From NCBI GenBank assembly GCA_011037195.1, contig JAAEAF010001932.1, positions 1-64,000 on the forward strand: a stretch of DNA of 64,000 nt, read 5' to 3'. Below the pieces are notes generated by a model, which saw only the letters and a program-made list of their open reading frames with translations, ran no database searches and was not told the DNA's origin. Positions 22,327 to 32,809 of the stretch are shown here, piece after piece. Both the position numbers and the translations under genes were made by a program. The number at the start of each line of letters is the position of its first letter. Position 1 is the first letter of the stretch. This stretch comes from Triatoma infestans (lineage: Eukaryota; Arthropoda; Insecta; Hemiptera; Reduviidae).

Positions 22327-22984
22327 AAAACAAAGAGTAAAATGAGGATAAATAAAATTGTATATCCTACAGAATTTTTCATATAAAAACTTGCTTACCT
22401 GCTGGTTTGGATAAAAGTGGATGCTGGGTATTATTGCCAAAAGAATAGAATAAGTATTATTGCCGTAAATCAATGCGACGTCAAACATGGATGCCGAATT
22501 GCTACTCTGATTTGATGAATCACTCTTCCTTCGAAGAAACACAACTTTTAAATCTATATTCATTTTCAAAATTTTTTATATTCAGTTATACACAAGCTCA
22601 GCGGGTTGATTGGATGATAGGCAGGAAACAGCCAATGATGGCACTCTTCACGTTTCAAGGTGGTTGGGAAGCGATAAGGTCACAGGGTCATGCAGAGGAT
22701 TATCATACAGTAGGAAGTGGAAGGTGATTGGATGAAATGTTTCGAGTGTATTACCTGGATTGCTTTGGAAATTTTGGAATCGTGTTAATTCGTTGCTATG
22801 GGTGATTTATCATTGATGATGTGGTGGAAGGCATAGAAAAAAACGTTTGCTTTTCTGTGAAGGATTTTGTAGTGGAAGAATTATGAAGGCTGTAAATATA
22901 CAATACTGCTTCTCAAGCCCCATTGACCGATTATTTTTTTGGATATAATGTTTGAGTATTTTGTAAATTAAGATTTCTTTTGTA
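22327..22984. other. Unassigned sequence
   Basis: Moderately AT-rich with no recognised repeat. A direct TSD or host exon could not be identified. An 84-aa ORF (22473-22727) shows no known motif. Confidence 0.4.
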
Positions 22985-23395
22985 CCATCATTGTGGATTT
23001 AAGACAACAAGGAGCAAGTAAACAGGGGATTTCGGAGTATCTCCTGTCCCTCTGAGGAACTTGGTGGGGATAGTGACCGGTCACACTTGGGTGTCCGGTC
23101 ACTTATTTAACATAGGGAGGACGTCTAGTCCCATTTGTCAGAACTGCGTCGAGGAGTTAGGGAAACGTTGTACCACTACTTATGTCAGTGTCCCCGTTTC
23201 GCTGGAACTAGGTTTCGTATTTGGGAGGGCACCTTTCTCGCAAGATTGCCTGGGAGAGTTGGAGTTTAGGGATATTCTGGGATATTGTAGATTAACCGGT
23301 AAGCGGGGAGATTAATTAAGGGAACATGGGGGGGGGATAAAAGCCACATAGGCTTAGGTCCCACGCCATTAGGCACCCGAATAATAATAAAAATA
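22985..23395 (+). pseudogene. LINE family G: C-terminal zinc-knuckle region and 3' end
   Basis: Across three frames it reads LRNLVGIVTGHTWVSGHLFN, then CQNC, then LYHYLCQCPRFAGTRFRIW, then LGELEFRDILGYCRL. This is the knuckle that terminates ORF2 in RNase H LINEs. At least two frameshifts are needed. A TAA-repeat tail (AATAATAATA) ends it near 23395, as in the short copy at 19.8 kb. Confidence 0.75.
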
Positions 23396-23714
23396 GAAAT
23401 AAGTCAACAATGAGTCCGTAACGATTATTTTCTTTCCTTCAATCGTTGTATGTGGGTTTCGCGTTAGATGAGCAGTGGTTCTGATGTCTAAGATAGTGCA
23501 ATTTTTTCAGAATTCTTACTGAATGTTTTGGAATCTTCTCAAAAAGGGTTTCATCTTTTTTTCATTTTTTTCGAAACTTGCAATAGGTACTTACTGTACA
23601 GATATAAAAATATCACTTTTGATGTGAAGAAAATTTGATTTTATGGGAGTTCTGAGATATATAGTATAATCAGTTCGTTGTGGTTGTGGGTCCGCAGAGC
23701 TGGAAAGTATAATG

Positions 23715-24055
23715 GATGTGAGAAGGAGAGAAAGTTTGAGAGAATAGAATTTAGAGAAATGAACTAAGATAATACGCGTAGGCTGAAAACTGTATAATGA
23801 AAAGAACACTCAAACTGCACGGACTTTACAAGTATAACAGAAGTTAGGTAGCAACAGATAGGTTGCTGAGTGGTTGTCAACAGGTCGTAAACTGTCCTGC
23901 TGTCGCTCTTCTATTTATATGAATCGACCTGTCTTCCTAGTCTGGCCTATATATATCTAATTTTGTATTCATTTAATGTATTTCTCCGCTCTTTGGGTCC
24001 TATGAATCTTTAATGATTCGAATAACATTACTACAAAAGCATCAGAAATAATTGT
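23715..24055 (-). repeat. LTR-like repeat LTR-4, copy b
   Basis: The minus strand reads GATTCATAGGACCC, AGAGCGGAGAAATACATT, a TATA-like CATATAAATAG, CGACAGCAGGACAGTT, GTGCAGTTTGAGTG and TCTCACATCCATTATA, matching the 45.35-45.72 kb copy in order. To its left, 23676-23710 (GTTGTGGTTGTGGGTCCGCA) matches the outer end of the foldback units, and to its right is another foldback arm. The LTR therefore appears to sit inside a foldback-type unit. Confidence 0.5.
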
Positions 24056-24084
24056 AGTGGCGTATATAAACTAAATTCGTTCTG

Positions 24085-24200
24085 TGCAAGTCTATGTTAT
24101 TACATAGTTATGACAAAACTTCCTGATGATGTGGGTGAACGCCCGAAACCGGTCCACGATGACCACGAAAAGAAGCAGGCTATTACGGAAAATATCTCTG
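24085..24200 (+). repeat. Single foldback-unit arm
   Basis: TTCTGTGCAAGTCTATG through CCGAAACCGGTCCACGATG and AGAAGCAGGCTATTACGG matches the right arm of the 52.3-53.0 kb foldback and the 11.1-kb element. Confidence 0.7.
24118..24160 (+). ncRNA. Hammerhead-like motif, decayed (HHR-b)
   Basis: CTGATGA (24123-24129), a GGGT/GCCC hairpin with loop GAAC, and GAAACCGGTC (24145-24154). The core is intact, but three rather than one nucleotides separate it from helix II, and helix I no longer pairs next to the core (CTTC against CACG). Confidence 0.45.
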
Positions 24201-24209
24201 ATAGGGTTA

Positions 24210-24985
24210 ATCACTTCAACTAGTGCGATATATGTACTACCTCTATCACAATATTTATGTTTAGGGGGGAATGAGTGAAATATCAAGTTGAAAGAATATT
24301 GTCAATGGTATTAATAGTATTCATTGCATTTAGAGGGAAAAAAATGAGTGTTTTTTTTATAATGGATTTTGTTACCTTAGTCTGAAAAACAAAATAAGCC
24401 TTGCAAATATAGAGTGATATATTTATATTTGTTAAGAAAGCCAAATTGCACTATATTACCGTACCAACATGACTGACAGCACTATCACACAGTCAACATC
24501 CCCACAAGGTTCACCGCACATCTCATTTATAATTTAATTAAACTCCTACTTCAATTAGCTGACTAACCTGTCAACTAACTATAGGGAACTGCTTTCCATC
24601 AACGAGTCCTACCATTATCAACTTGTATAAAGTACTTTTTACTAACTTCGGTGCCTTTTTTTTTTCTCCTCTTAATTTTAATTAGTTACCCTTGCTTACT
24701 TTTTTCTTTTTTTTTTTTCTTTGTTGAACATTAGAATTAATTACACATAAGAGATGACAAATCAGTTCTGCCTTTTTTTCATACACACACAAACAAACAA
24801 CTAGATTTTTATTATATGGTATTATGCGGTTATTATGCGGTATATTAATGGGATTGCTTACGGTTATTATGTGCTTGCGGTATATATATGTTACAACTTA
24901 CGGTTATTATGCGGTCTATTATTGGGATTGCATAATTTGTTCACACCTTATTCTTTGTACTAGAATTGATTCCCGAATTTACACT
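24210..24985. other. AT-rich spacer with degenerate short repeats
   Basis: At 24815-24940 the word GGTTATTATGCGGT recurs imperfectly (24832, 24857 and 24902 regions). Otherwise there are only A/T tracts. Confidence 0.5.
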
Positions 24986-25120
24986 AATCGTTTCATATAT
25001 AGTTGCGGATTTTATGGCTGTTGTATTAATATTGAATAGTGATGAATAGTGTTGAAAAGATGAACCAGTTAACAGCCTAGTTATTTATTTTAAATATACA
25101 TTTTAATATTATTTCATTTT

Positions 25121-25155
25121 CTGACAACATTTTTACATGTTATCTTCAGAGGAAG
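25121..25155 (-). ncRNA. Broken hammerhead motif in left arm (HHR-c)
   Basis: The minus strand has TTCCT, CTGAAGA and the AACAT/ATGTT hairpin, but GAAACGTCAGG of the other arm is reduced to GTCAG. The loss of AAACG removes the GAAA core and helix III. Confidence 0.6.
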
Positions 25156-25370
25156 TATTATTTATTTTTAAACATTTATATTAAATCTGAAATTATTACG
25201 AATACATTAACAAAAATTTTTTTATATACAGAACACAAAATTACATATATCCAAAAATTGATTGTACCAAGCTTGAAAGTTGCAGTTGTGGTGTAAGAGT
25301 TGTAATAATTTTTTTTTTCAGAAACGGAGAATGTGTTTAGGATTTTGAAGTGAAAAAGTAACTATAAGTA

Positions 25371-26207
25371 GAATAGAATAGAATAGAAGAAGCGGGGGGG
25401 GGGAAGCCTCATTCCACCTACAAATCGAGGTCTATTGTGGATCCCCTTACGTTACAGAACAGCCCCCAGCTTTGCCCTCCTAATCAATCCTAGCAAAGCT
25501 GAGAGCGGCTCCGTCATGAAGCTTTCAGCTTCGGGATTGCCCGTCCCCAATTGAAGAAACCTAATCCTCGCCAGGCCGGCGCACTCACAAAGGATGTGCG
25601 CCGGGGTCTCCTCCTCTACCTTGCAGAATCGGCATACCGCACTATCCGCAAGTTGTAGGTGGTGCATGTGTCTATTCAGCCTACAATGCCCTGTTAGTAG
25701 ACCCACAATTAACCTTATATCCCTTCGGGTCTGGCTCAGTAGGTCTTTGGTAAATTTAGGCAAATGTCTTTTAATGAAGAGCTTTGCCTGCCTCTGTCCT
25801 GGTGTTCCCTCCCACCAACGCAGACGCTGATCTTCTAACCACCCCCTGATAGAAGTTTGAGTGAGGCTCCTGGACAAGCCGCAGAAGGGTTCGGGGCCTA
25901 TAAAGGTATCCTGCGAGCCCTCCCTCGCTAGGCATCCGCCCTCTCATTGCCCAGGAACCCCGCATGTCCCGGCACCCAGGCGAGTGTCAGTTTATTCCGA
26001 GTACCCACCTCGGTGAGGGCAAGTAGGCAGTCCCACACCAGTCTTGAGACTATTTGGTGTGAGGAAAGTGCCTTCAGGGCTGCCTGACTGTCGGAGTATA
26101 TGGCCACTCTTCTACCCACTATCCTTTGCCTTATAATATCCTTAGCGCAGAGTTGTAACGCCACGACTTCAGCCTGAAAGACCGTGGCGTACTTCCCTAG
26201 GCTGGCC
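25371..26207 (-). mobile_element. RNase H LINE family B, 5'-truncated, 12-bp TSD
   Basis: Direct repeats TAACTATAAGTA at 25359-25370 and 26208-26219 delimit an 837-bp insertion in the loop of the foldback. The 3' end on the minus strand is a (TTCTA)n-like tail (plus-strand GAATAGAATAGAATAG) after a C-run. Confidence 0.9.
25452..26164 (-). pseudogene. LINE family B ORF2: RNase H C-terminal half and zinc knuckle
   Basis: The minus strand reads RRVAIYSDSQAALKAL, WVPGHAGFLGNERADA (RNase H), then a 1-nt deletion near 25925 brings a TAG and shifts the frame. The next frame reads GPEPFCG, SRSLTQTSIRGWLEDQRLRW, IVGLLTGHCRLNRHM, CRFCKVEEETPAHILCEC and ends LGAVL. The family is distinct from A and D but homologous along its whole length. 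Confidence 0.85.
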
Positions 26208-26461
26208 TAACTATAAGTAACTTTTAGAGTGCTTAAGGTGTTTAGAGTGTTTTAGGTGTTCAAGAGTAACTTCAGAATCCTAAACACATTCTCCGTTTCT
26301 GAAAAAAAAATTATTACAATTCTTATACCACAACTGCGACTTTCAAGGTTGGTACAATCAATTTTTGGACATATGTACTTTTATATTCTGTATATAAAAA
26401 AATTGTTGCTAATGTATTCATAATAATTTCAGATTTAATATAAATATTTTAAAATAAATAA

Positions 26462-26508
26462 CACTTCCTCTGAAGATAACATGTAAAATGTTGAAACGTC
26501 AGGAAATG
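26462..26508 (+). ncRNA. Hammerhead ribozyme candidate (HHR-d)
   Basis: Helix I strand TTCCT, core CTGAAGA (26470-26476), one extra T, helix II AACAT/ATGTT with loop GTAAA, core GAAA, loopless helix III AC/GT, cleavage triplet GTC (26498-26500), helix I partner AGGAA. Helix I continues after one mismatch with AC/GT. All conserved core positions of a type I hammerhead are present (CUGANGA with N = A). Confidence 0.65.
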
Positions 26509-26799
26509 AAGTAATACTAAAATGTATACTTAAAATAAATAACTAGGCTGTTAACTGGTTCATCTTTTCAACACTATTCATTACAATCGTTTCAATATTT
26601 TATTGTTTTTCCTTATTAGCGCTGGCATTACTCACTCACACATTCCAATAAATACTTTCATCCTAATACATACATTCACACCACGAACAATCATGCATGT
26701 ACTATTTGGTAGGGATAGAGTACTCAGTATTTCGTACATCTATATACAAGTTTAAACTATTTACATATAAATTCAAATTTATTATTTCCACTATATATT

Positions 26800-27590
26800 T
26801 TCATAAATTTTAATACCTTCTAAAAATTTTCTCATCTGGTCGATGATAGCTGGATCATCTTTCAGAGTTTCTGACAAGGTATTGTGGAATCTTGTTCAAT
26901 TTTCTACTTCGTTGATATAATTGGGCACTCAATTATAATATGTTGCACGGATATATTGGGACATTACAAGTACTACAAAATGGGATTTGTTCCCTACTCA
27001 TCAGATAACTATGTGATACCAAAGTATGGCCGATTCTCAAAGAAGCGACAATTATCTCCTCTTTCCGAACGGTTCTAGATGCTGATTTCCAGACTTGCAC
27101 TGTGTCTTTTATAGTTCTTAGTTTATTGTTTGATACTGCTGACCATTCCCTCTGCCAATTTTGGTAAATATTCCTTTTTTACTGTGCGCAATATATCAGC
27201 AGGCATGCTCTTTTCAATTGTTACTGCCATGCTGGCTGCTTCTTTTGCGGCAGAATCAGCAGCAATGTTGCCCTGATTCCCAGAATGACCGGGTACCCAA
27301 ATAAATGAAACGTTTGTCCCTTCAATTTTCAAATTATACATCAAGGTATGGATATCCTGAATAATTGTGTGTGTGAAATATATCTGTTTCAAGGGATAGA
27401 AGTGAGCTTATGGAATCAGAGCATACAGTTAGGTCACCCTGGAGATCCCTCCTACTACTGTCAGTGCCATTTAGATTGCATATAATTCTGCAATATGTAT
27501 ACTACTTGACGACGATAATCCAAACTTATATTTTCTATCCCCTATGATGACTTCAGCACCCACAACTTAAGATTTTTGGATCTATCTGTG
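26800..27590 (-). pseudogene. LINE family C fragment: RNase H end and C-terminal domain
   Basis: The longest frame (27392-27123) reads FIWVPGHSGNQGNIAADSAA, the C-terminal RNase H motif. Upstream, with stops, is an AELYAI-like block; downstream are SLRIGHTLVSHSYLM and CSTCNVPISVQHIIIECP, the C-terminal knuckle. Several stops and frameshifts are present. It differs from families A, B and D, and resembles the RNase H-bearing Jockey/I-like LINEs in which the tail reads 'RIGHTxxTHSYLL'. Confidence 0.75.
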
Positions 27591-28131
27591 GATTGAGTTA
27601 TTAAATGGAAAATTAAGTGGTAAAATGGAAAACTTAAAACATTTATTTACGTTGAAAATTCTTATTTTGAAAATTTGACATGATAATATACTTCCACTTT
27701 CAGAGTGACTGAAAGTAAAAAATGACGTTGACAGCCGAACTAATAAACTATGTTTTAGAAAAGCATACTGCATTATATTTTGCATATGGTGGCAAGTTGG
27801 CCGTGAATGATTTATTTTGTAATAATATCTGTAAAGTACTAAACATGTTAGTTTTACTGAACAATTAAATTTTATTTCAAAGAACCTAACGGTCATTATG
27901 CCTTAGGCGGTTTGATATTAATTACCAACTATTTCACCACTAAACAAAGTATATAAAACAATATAGACCGCACAAAACAATATGAACAAAGCACATAAAA
28001 TGAGAAACATCTAGCACCAAAAAAAAAAAACAAACAAACAAATAATAATCAATATACAAAACAAGCCCCAACACCATCAACATTCAAATAAATTATAAAA
28101 CAGACAAAATAATGTATTGGAATCAGTGATC
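27591..28131. other. AT-rich spacer (internal region beside LTR-3)
   Basis: If the LTR at 28154-28749 is a 5' LTR on the minus strand, this would be the start of its internal region. It holds no gag frame, only A-rich sequence. Confidence 0.4.
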
Positions 28132-28151
28132 GGATCCCACCGCTGCCACCA
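28132..28151 (-). promoter_or_regulatory. Retroelement primer-binding site, tRNA-Leu type
   Basis: The minus strand reads TGGTGGCAGCGGTGGGATCC two bases after the LTR end (ACA). It starts with TGG as a PBS must, and is complementary to the 3' end (CCCACCGCTGCCACCA) of common eukaryotic tRNA-Leu isoacceptors. Confidence 0.7.
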
Positions 28152-28153
28152 GA

Positions 28154-28749
28154 TGTATTGGAATCAGATGTCTTGAATAGGGACGCGCTCGCGATGTGAT
28201 ACTGATGTATATAACTGATATAGTACTGATGTAGACTGGTATAATACTGATCTAATACTGATGTAATACTGATATAATACTGATGTAATACTGATCCCCT
28301 CCTCCAGTGGAGCGACGTTTATATTGGTATCACTCACACATTGACAGGTGTGTAAGTACTAGTCACACTAAGACATCTCTTGCAGTATGTTGACCTTAGT
28401 TAGGTCAGTGACCAGGGTGGCGACAGATGGTGGCCAGTCGGTGATTATCAAAGATGGTAGCCAGGTGGCCTTTTGAGTGTTCGTTGACCCTTGTATGAAA
28501 GGAATACCGGCCAGGTGGCTTCTGTACACTGGCCGTATAATGACCCCTGTTTGAAAGGGTTTTAGCGGTGTTCCTTTGACCGTGTATTGACCCTTGTTTG
28601 AAAGGGTTTTGTTCGCCGCGGTTCTTGACCTGAAGATAGCGGCTAGCTGGAACCACTAGTTATAATTTTTAGATTTATAATTTAAAAATTATATCTTTTT
28701 CTTCTTGTTATCACATTGCTATCACATTACAATAACATGACATTTGACA
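28154..28749 (-). repeat. LTR of an LTR retrotransposon (LTR-3, copy a)
   Basis: On the minus strand it begins TGTCAAATG and ends CCAATACA, giving TG...CA borders, 596 bp. A PBS follows at once. Near the 3' end is a tandem of ACTGATGTAATACTGAT-like units (about 28200-28290). A related 601-bp copy is at 36440-37040. The element family cannot be named without pol. Confidence 0.7.
28405..28656 (-). other. Open frame inside LTR-3, probably non-coding
   Basis: An 83-aa frame without known motif lies wholly inside the LTR and is not conserved in the second copy. I treat it as chance. It contains three imperfect repeats of TTGACCCTTGTTTGAAAGGG. Confidence 0.4.
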
Positions 28750-29739
28750 TGAAAAAAATCAAGTAACAAGAACCAACAAAACTCAATCATGGAATCAAAT
28801 GAAATGCTTTTAAAGAGGCCGCCTATAGATATCTCAGGAGAGATTGTTAACTGTTGAGTGATCACACAAAACAGTTTAGTACAGATAAAAGATTTTCTAG
28901 TATATTTTGTGCTAATAAGTTTGTAGTATATTGTACAGGCAGTATAGATATAATTGAGATCAGAGTACGGTGTTTTCTTTGATATATCCAGGTATTAGCT
29001 AGCTTAATACGCTTGGAATTTCATTTATATTGAATATTGTTGAATAATGTTTACCGGTTTAATAAAGAAGTTGAGTAATAACTCTTATTTAATTAATACT
29101 AAATTAGGGATTAATTCAATATTAATCCAGACGTGTAGCAAGAATGCAAGTCGTATAAGGAAATTTCACTTCAATAAAACTGCTCTACATGGGTACTTGT
29201 TTCTTTCAAGCAAAGATAAGCCAGAAATGAGAGAAAATTAGATATACTGTGCTTCCCTGGCCTTTGTCTCTGTTTTTCTGCGTACCATCTTTTTCCTTAT
29301 TCTATACCACTCATGTTAGGGGGCGCCACCCTCTGGCTTTTTTTTTGTAATTAACCGATGGTTTAGTGCCTCATTGCAAAATTGTATCTAAAATTTGTTT
29401 TTACGAATATACACTAGGTATCATTTAGACTGCTTTAATACAGATCTGAACCAAGGTTTTTCAAATGAGCGATTATTATATTCGCTGGCTCTAAAACTTA
29501 ATTGAAACGTTCAGAATTAGCTCTGTGATGCTCAAGTAAGCGTTCTTTATAGCCCCAAAAATATCGATTTCAAAGGATTTCCTCTCATTAAAAATCAATG
29601 TGTATCATGGTAAATTTACAATAGTAAAATTTATATTGATTAATGAAATTATTGTATCTGTTGGCTATGTGATGGATGCAAGAAATTATATCTATTTTAT
29701 TGAAAGAAAATAATCAAAATTATGAGAAAAATGCAAGCT
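28750..29739. other. AT-rich spacer, nothing recognised
   Basis: Short ORFs only; no repeat landmarks that recur in the window. Confidence 0.5.
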
Positions 29740-30175
29740 CGTTTGCAAAAAGGGTAACCCAGGTAGAAGAGTACAGTTATTGGGAGAGTTCATGAACCTT
29801 GATAGCGTTTCATAAACCATTGTCTACCCCTTCTTCTCACAAGGGAGGATTTGAACGAACAATTAGAAGACATTCCTTCAAGATAGTATGAGCTAGACAT
29901 TCAAGCCTGGACATTACTTCAGGAATCGCTAAATCAGAATCAATGCAGTTCCACAATATATTAATAAGTTTATATCTTTGCAAATAACATGTATTTATTA
30001 TTTTATTAGAATATCTTATTGTTAGCAGTGGTGACTACTTTCTTGTTTCTGATACTTCTCTCTTAAACATATCTACACAAAAGCCCTTTTACAAAAACGC
30101 TCACGCCACAAGCTACCACTACACTACAACGCATCACACCAATAACATTACAGCTGTTAGGTTTCATATGATTGC
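29740..30175 (+). repeat. LTR-like repeat LTR-1, copy b
   Basis: Uninterrupted copy: CTTCTTCTCACAAGGGAG, GACATTCAAGCC, ACTTCAGGAATCGC, TGATACTTCTCTCTTAAAC, CGCTCACGCCACAAGCTACC, ending CCAATAACATTACA. This copy shows the sequence that is interrupted by the CR1-type LINE at 18.4 kb. Confidence 0.55.
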
Positions 30176-30250
30176 AATTTTCGGCTTTTCGGCCAGGTAG
30201 TTTCTAGAGTAAAAAAACATAATTTTTTTTTAAAGTTTTATATTTTATTT

Positions 30251-30294
30251 AAACCCTACGTTTCGGCAAACGTTGTTCCCTTCTTCAGGGGCTT
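30251..30294 (-). ncRNA. Hammerhead ribozyme candidate (HHR-e)
   Basis: The minus strand reads AAGCCC, CTGAAGA, A, an imperfect GG-AA/TT-CC hairpin, GAAAC, GTA, GGGTTT. AAGCCC and GGGTTT pair as six base pairs with one G-U. The triplet is GTA, also allowed for hammerheads. It lies outside the 30529-30865 foldback. Confidence 0.55.
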
Positions 30295-30577
30295 TCTTAA
30301 AATATGGATAGGTAGAATATTATGGCAACATTTTTATTGGGTCAGTTACTCATGATAGTGTTATTTTAAGAGATTTAAAAGAGTCCCTGAATTTTGAGAA
30401 TATTGTGAGAGGAGCCCCTGTAGATAAAACTTAAAAAAAATTTAAACACTTAAAAAAGAACTTGGTGTTCCAAGAAAACTGCCCGACCGTTTTAAGCCGC
30501 CAATTGTAAACATCACATAAAGATTAATGTTGAAAATGGATTTTGAGGTTCGGTCAAACAAAAGAAGTCTTTTTTTT

Positions 30578-30630
30578 AAATTTCTACCGACGTTTCGGCA
30601 AATTTATTGCCTTCTTCAGGGTAAAAAATT
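30578..30630 (-). ncRNA. Hammerhead ribozyme candidate (HHR-f)
   Basis: Left-arm counterpart of HHR-g, read on the minus strand with the same core (complement of CTGAAGA at 30613-30619), the same GGCAA/TTGCC helix II and the same helix I. Confidence 0.65.
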
Positions 30631-30731
30631 TTAGTGAGAATTCCAGTAGTAATGTCCAAGTGTTGACAACACTTGGTGATGATAGTCACAGGTTATATTA
30701 GATTATTAATTACTACTGGAATTCTCACTAA

Positions 30732-30784
30732 AAATTTTTACCCTGAAGAAGGCAATAAATTTGCCGAAACGTCGGTAGAAATTT
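30732..30784 (+). ncRNA. Hammerhead ribozyme candidate, best example (HHR-g)
   Basis: Helix I strand AAATTTTTACC (30732-30742); core CTGAAGA (30743-30749); one extra A; helix II GGCAA/TTGCC with loop TAAAT; GAAA core; helix III AC/GT without loop; cleavage triplet GTC (30771-30773); helix I partner GGTAGAAATTT (30774-30784). Helix I pairs over 11 positions, ten Watson-Crick and one G-U. A nucleotide between A9 and helix II is also known from a natural viroid hammerhead. The cut would fall after 30773. Confidence 0.7.
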
Positions 30785-30879
30785 AAAAAAAAGACTTCTT
30801 TTGTTTGACCGAACCTCAAAATCCATTTTCAACATTGAATACAACGGTCGTAACGAACACCAAAAACATAAAGATTAAT

Positions 30880-32809
30880 AATATAAACGACATTGCTTTC
30901 ATTTTAGGCCAGAAATGCCTATAAAACCAGCTATATAAATCCTGTAGCCAGAAACATCTCTTCTCGGATACTTCTAGAAAATCCCCTCTAAAGTGGGGCT
31001 TATACGTAAAGCGTATTCTTGCTCATTTAAGATAGCTGGCGGAAAGTATGAGCCAGTGTTTTATCTCCGCACTGGACAGCAGACGGATGTTCAGTACCCG
31101 CTCGAATGGGAGACTGGGACTGGCAAGCAGGCCTTCCACATCGCCAGATTTAAGCCGTCTTTATTTTTTCTTTGGAGTTATCTCAAAGAAAAAATTTATA
31201 CCAAGAACCAATAACTACAGAAGCATCTAGAGAAGACTTAATCCAAACCTGCTTAGCAATTACGACAGACATGATGCGATAAGCAATTTCATATGTTGGT
31301 CAGCGATTGCGCTTGTACCGGTTTAAGCCTAGGCCATTCTGAATAAATGCGAAATATTTTTTTATCGATTTTTACAAATAAACTGGGAAATTGTTATTTA
31401 TTACTACTGATGTTTTACCTGATTTTCAAGTCCCTTATAGTATTCAAATAACGTTTAAGGTTTATCAGCATTTGAGCTTACTTATTTATTTGAAATGAAT
31501 AACAAATTTTTTGTTTACGAAACAGAAAAATAGGAAAAAAATACAAAAATTTAATCTTTATGATTGAATATCTTGGCAACAGTTTGAATTATTGAAATGA
31601 AATTAACGGCTTTTTATCATTTCTTTAGTAGTTTTTAATTCAGTAGTAAAAAGTGGAGGTGAAAAGGAAATGCCACTTTCATCCACCGATTTAAGGAGTA
31701 ATGCGGCAATGAAATAAAAAAAACATTAACATCATCATAAACTAGAGCGAAAATACTTCAACAAACGTTATGTTCACGTTTAAATGGGACACCCTGTATA
31801 TACCAAGTGTAACTACTACCTACCACTATTTTCTATAACCGGGAGGAGTCCAAATTTTGGTTTTGAGTACCTTGGCGGTACAATTCAAATACGTCTATAA
31901 TGGGTCTACACGGTTTCAACAAGGAGATGTGAAGGAATCATTTAATGGAAAGCGTTAATTTCGTTCCATAATTGTCTATTGGTAACGCACATAATTGGAG
32001 GAATGGGTTATTCATTGAGGTAAATGGACGGAAATATTTTACAATTCAAAATAAACGCTGCATATTTGCGTTTATTGTGTTTACCCTTAAAATTTCCACT
32101 ATAAAGCCAGGAATCAAGTAGATTTTGCATGGGAGTGCATGGGAGGAGGGGATGCTTTGACAGTATCATGGTTTGGGAATGTCTTGTGAACCCGTTGCAC
32201 TTAAGGTGATTCCTAAAATGAAACATAACCTAACTTTGACCACAACTATTTAGTGAAACTTGCCAAAGTATTTTAGTTAGTTACAGCCAAGTTGTCTGGT
32301 AAACTAAAAACTAGTTCACCTCAACAAAAATGAAGTATGTAAAGACTGGAAAATCACTACGTAATTTAGAACAAGCAATTCATAATCCGTTGATGATTAG
32401 GCCTCTGTTTTTATGGAAATTAGAGTGATAGATCTGATTGGCATTGATTTTGTTTTTTATATAATAACCAGAAAAATTGAAAATATAATATGAAAACAGT
32501 CATAAGATTTTCTTTCAATAAAATTATGACGTCCTTAAACTTTCTGGTGACCAAGTAAATTCTAGACAAGTAAATAGGTCCTCTTAATTTGAAACAAAAT
32601 TTGTACATAGAAATTTTTGTTTAGACGTCCTGGAGTCTTCAGAACCATTCTAAAAATCAATATTCAAGTGAAAACAAAAGTGTAGATAAATGTGCGTCTA
32701 GAGTGGCTAAATTTAATGAAAATCTTTTTTTCCTTTTTTTTTTTTAATGGTACAACAGACCAAAAAGAACCGACGCTTACCAGGTGACGCTTTTGGTCGT
32801 GTAATGTTG
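30880..32809. other. Spacer with no recognised element
   Basis: AT-rich. A GC-richer 73-aa frame at 30993-31214 (AGGKYEPVFYLRTGQQTDVQ) has no family I can name and could be a decayed element. Two T-rich runs lie near 32730-32750. Nothing else is supported. Confidence 0.4.

Larger units (their letters stand above)
24996..26584. mobile_element. Large foldback element, arms about 310 bp, split by a LINE
   Basis: The left arm (about 25041-25350, from ATGAATAGTGTTGAAAAGAT to GAATGTGTTTAGGATT) is the inverted complement of the right arm (about 26270-26580). Possible TSD AATCGTTTCA at 24986-24995 and 26585-26594. LINE family B was later inserted into the loop. Each arm holds a hammerhead motif; the right-arm one is intact, the left-arm one has lost five core bases. 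It has the same architecture as the foldbacks at 11.1, 30.5, 51.4 and 52.3 kb. Confidence 0.75.
30529..30865. mobile_element. Foldback element with two hammerhead motifs, 14-bp TSD
   Basis: The left arm, about 30529-30657 (GTTGAAAATGGATTTTGAGG onward), and the right arm, about 30706-30834, are almost perfectly inverted. The loop of about 50 bp contains the palindrome CCAAGTGTTGACAACACTTGG broken by one base. Direct repeats ACATAAAGATTAAT at 30515-30528 and 30866-30879 mark a 337-bp insertion. Arms carry hammerhead motifs on opposite strands. No coding capacity. TSD length suggests target-primed or staggered-cut integration. Confidence 0.85.

Noticed and set aside
30578..30784. Read the perfect inverted repeat as a microRNA precursor
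   Set aside because: The arms are about 130 bp, carry TSDs and a ribozyme motif, and have relatives at other loci; a transposed foldback explains it better.
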